Of a stretch of DNA of 24,134 nucleotides, positions 22,339 to 24,134 are shown in pieces. The notes below the pieces were generated by a model. It made no database searches. It was not told the origin of the DNA and saw only the letters and a list, made by a program, of their open reading frames with translations. The stretch is from an uncultured Balneolaceae bacterium. GTDB lineage: Bacteria; Bacteroidota; Rhodothermia; Balneolales; Balneolaceae. The position numbers and the translations under genes are program-made. Positions within the stretch are counted from its first letter, which is position 1; each line of letters opens with the position of its first letter. Where the stretch lies: contig CALJMB010000200.1 of the NCBI GenBank assembly GCA_937982515.1, positions 1 to 24,134 on the forward strand. Reading direction: 5' to 3'.

Positions 22339-23511
22339 ATGATGAAAGCAGGCAAAGGGGCCGTATTATCCTTCATAATTCTTATTCTCTCAGCCGGACT
22401 GTCGCGTGCTCAAGTCCCTGAGCTAATCAACGATCCGCAGTTCAGAATAACAGCACAGGCAGCTGTCGATTCTATTTATAACTTCAACTTTGAAGGATCC
22501 GAGCAATTACTCCGGCCCTGGAAGGAAAAATATCCCGATCATCCCCTCTGGCTATTGATAGAGGGAATGGCGCTCTGGTGGGAGGTGCTTTCCGATCTGA
22601 ATGATACCTCACATGATGAGCAATTCTTCTATCTGATGAAGAGGGCCGACTATGAAAGTTCCAAACTGCTCAGAAAAAACAGCTCTCATGCAGACGGGCT
22701 TATCATTAAAGCGGTAAGCAACGGGTATGTGGCCCGCCATTACGCCAACCGGGAGGAATGGCTGTCCAGCCTGAATCAGGCGCGCCGCGCGCTGAGCGCC
22801 CATGAGCACTTGTCAAGACTACAACCCGGGCTCGCCGACCTTAAACTCGCGGAAGGACTCAAACTGTACTATTCGGCCTATCTGCCGGAAGCTTATCCCA
22901 TCGTCAAAACCGTTTCCTGGTTTTTGCCGGATGGCGACAAAGCCAAAGGAATGGCGCTGCTGGCGGAAGCATCGAATGAAGCGATCTTTGCACGGGCTGA
23001 GGCGGCCTACTTCCTGGGTAACATTAACTACAATTATGAAAAGAACTATGAAGTGGCAGCCCGGTATTTCGAAGAACTATACCGGACCTATCCCCGTAAC
23101 AACTATTATGTCCGGCTGCTGGTGAAGAGCTACTACCGGATGAAACGCTATGATGAAGCTCTGGCCATTATCAACGATTCCATGGAGAGATGGGAAAAGC
23201 ATGACCTGCCTTATCAAAAAGTTGTAAGCGAAGAATTGCTAACGTGGAAGGGAAGAATCCTTACACGGAAATTTCAGTTTGAGAAAGCTATGGACAGCTA
23301 TCGTGAAGCCTTTGCACTGGGTGAAATGCTGCCCCGCACCGACTACCGACCCTTCCATGCCATCTCCGGCTACTATCTGGGCCGGCTCTACTGTGAGAAC
23401 AATAACTATCCGGAGGCGGAAAAGTATTTCAAATCGGTCACATCCTCCCGTGCCGGCGCCGGATACAAGTCGCTGGCGGAACAGACGCTAACCCGGTGCC
23501 GGGGGAATTGA
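22339..23511 (+). CDS. Secreted TPR-repeat protein
   Basis: A protein of 390 residues with an N-terminal signal peptide: positive start (MMKAGKG), hydrophobic core (about 8-20), likely cleavage after SRA near residue 24. It should act in the periplasm or at the outer membrane. The rest is helical and shows tetratricopeptide-like units, clearest from about 200: AEAAYFLGNINYNYEKNYE, FEELYRTYPRNNYYVRLLVKSYYRMKRYDEALAI, WKGRILTRKFQFEKAMDSYREAF and ISGYYLGRLYCENNNYPEAEKYFK. TPR proteins bind partner proteins. No enzyme domain is visible and the partner is unknown. ATG at 22339 and 22342 are both possible. It is convergent with a DUF4412 gene. Confidence 0.82.
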   Translation: MMKAGKGAVLSFIILILSAGLSRAQVPELINDPQFRITAQAAVDSIYNFNFEGSEQLLRPWKEKYPDHPLWLLIEGMALWWEVLSDLNDTSHDEQFFYLMKRADYESSKLLRKNSSHADGLIIKAVSNGYVARHYANREEWLSSLNQARRALSAHEHLSRLQPGLADLKLAEGLKLYYSAYLPEAYPIVKTVSWFLPDGDKAKGMALLAEASNEAIFARAEAAYFLGNINYNYEKNYEVAARYFEELYRTYPRNNYYVRLLVKSYYRMKRYDEALAIINDSMERWEKHDLPYQKVVSEELLTWKGRILTRKFQFEKAMDSYREAFALGEMLPRTDYRPFHAISGYYLGRLYCENNNYPEAEKYFKSVTSSRAGAGYKSLAEQTLTRCRGN

Positions 23512-23627
23512 TTGATATTGGGAGTTATATCTTGACCCGCGTCCTGCCCTTTATCAGGGTATAATCTGGCATGTGGTCCGGGGTCGGCGCCGCACCTGTG
23601 TGGACCCGGAGATAACATATCCCGCTG

Positions 23628-24134
23628 TCAGTTCCTCCGGCCCTGCTGCATCATCTGCTTCATCATACCGCTCATGTCCCTGTAGCCGTCCGGGATTTCA
23701 AACAAGGAAGCGTCCATAGATTTTGGAGTGACCTTAGTGGCTTTCATCTGCATTTCGGTTTGATCACCCTTCATAAGCACAACCTCCAGAGGCATTACAC
23801 CCTGAGTAATGGCTTCCTCAGCCCATCTGGGAACATTGCGGGCTCCTCCCATGGGGTTACTCGGCATCATGAAACTGCCCAGGCCTTTTGCCATGCAAAC
23901 ATGGTACTGCTCGTCTTTGTGCTTTATAACCCAGACCTCGCACGACTGACCGGCAATGGTTTTGTTCTTTCCTGTTTTTTCCATAGTGAAATCGGGGTTG
24001 GTATGCTCCTCGTCCTGAAACGACTCCTGATCCATTGTTATATAGCCCTTCATCTGTTCTATAATAACTACGGATTTAGACTCTTCAGGGAAAAAAAGCA
24101 TGGCGCCTTTTTGCATGCCCTCTCCGAATTCAAT
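23628..24134 (-). CDS. DUF4412-type protein, start beyond the window edge
   Basis: The frame runs from a stop at 23628 to the window end without a break (six further codons before the ATG at 24116), so the N-terminus, probably with a signal peptide, is missing. The visible 168 codons show TMEKTGKNKTIAGQSCEVWVIKHKDEQYHVCMAKGLGSFMMP, a beta-rich pattern with the 'IAG-x-x-C-E-V/T' block of DUF4412 and related LolA-like outer-membrane-associated proteins. FEIPDGYRDMSGMMKQMMQQ closes it, a Met-rich tail common in this family. Function is unknown. Family membership is by resemblance. The neighbouring TPR gene points toward it, so they do not share a transcript. Confidence 0.72.
   Translation of the reverse strand: MEFGEGMQKGAMLFFPEESKSVVIIEQMKGYITMDQESFQDEEHTNPDFTMEKTGKNKTIAGQSCEVWVIKHKDEQYHVCMAKGLGSFMMPSNPMGGARNVPRWAEEAITQGVMPLEVVLMKGDQTEMQMKATKVTPKSMDASLFEIPDGYRDMSGMMKQMMQQGRRN

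Noticed and set aside
1..24134. CRISPR array, prophage, insertion-sequence transposase or toxin-antitoxin pair
   Set aside because: No evenly spaced direct repeats, no phage or transposase motifs and no adjacent pair of small genes were found. The repeats seen are single hairpins.

Overview
The window looks like chromosomal DNA of a Bacteroidota-related bacterium. My best guess is the Balneolaceae/Balneolota (formerly placed with Rhodothermaeota), at roughly 50% GC by eye. The reasons are the tandem topoisomerase IV genes, the three-gene NAD(P) transhydrogenase, few clear Shine-Dalgarno sites, DUF4342/DUF4412-type proteins, and gaps full of short hairpin repeats. The lineage is inferred from protein style and no database was consulted. 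Almost every gene is of a known core or conserved family. I found no phage, plasmid, transposase, CRISPR, rRNA or tRNA.

Layout. 1-348: gap with a perfect palindrome. 349-4845: DNA topology pair, topoisomerase IV-like subunits A (parC) and B (parE). 5100-6356: a 12-helix MFS transporter, convergent with a minus-strand operon (9490 to 6534) for the proton-translocating transhydrogenase PntAA-PntAB-PntB. 9491-10173: gap. 10174-13092: small accessory genes: a DUF1801 gene broken by a one-base slip in an A6 tract, a UbiA-like membrane protein, a DinB-family protein and an unrecognised acidic protein. 13373-16508: thioredoxin reductase, a DUF4342 protein on the opposite strand, and the AAA+ protein ComM/YifB. 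16509-17874: 1.37 kb without a large gene, holding a cluster of hairpins, a 181-bp nested inverted repeat and a 27-codon membrane-peptide ORF with a strong ribosome binding site. 17875-22218: PriA helicase, ScpB and an RluB/RsuA-type pseudouridine synthase. 22339-24134: a secreted TPR protein and a DUF4412 protein cut by the window edge.

Functionally the core genes deal with DNA topology and chromosome segregation (ParC/ParE, ScpB), replication restart and recombination (PriA, ComM), NADPH supply and use (Pnt makes NADPH, TrxB consumes it), and ribosome maturation (RluB). Apart from the pnt operon and probably scpB-rluB, genes are separated by 100-1370 bp, so most are probably transcribed singly or in pairs.

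I did not find a convincing new multi-gene system. The items most worth a second look are the hairpin-rich locus between comM and priA with its small ORF, the A6 frameshift in the DUF1801 gene, Ala at the quinolone-contact position of ParC, and a Cys-to-Asp change in a PriA zinc site.
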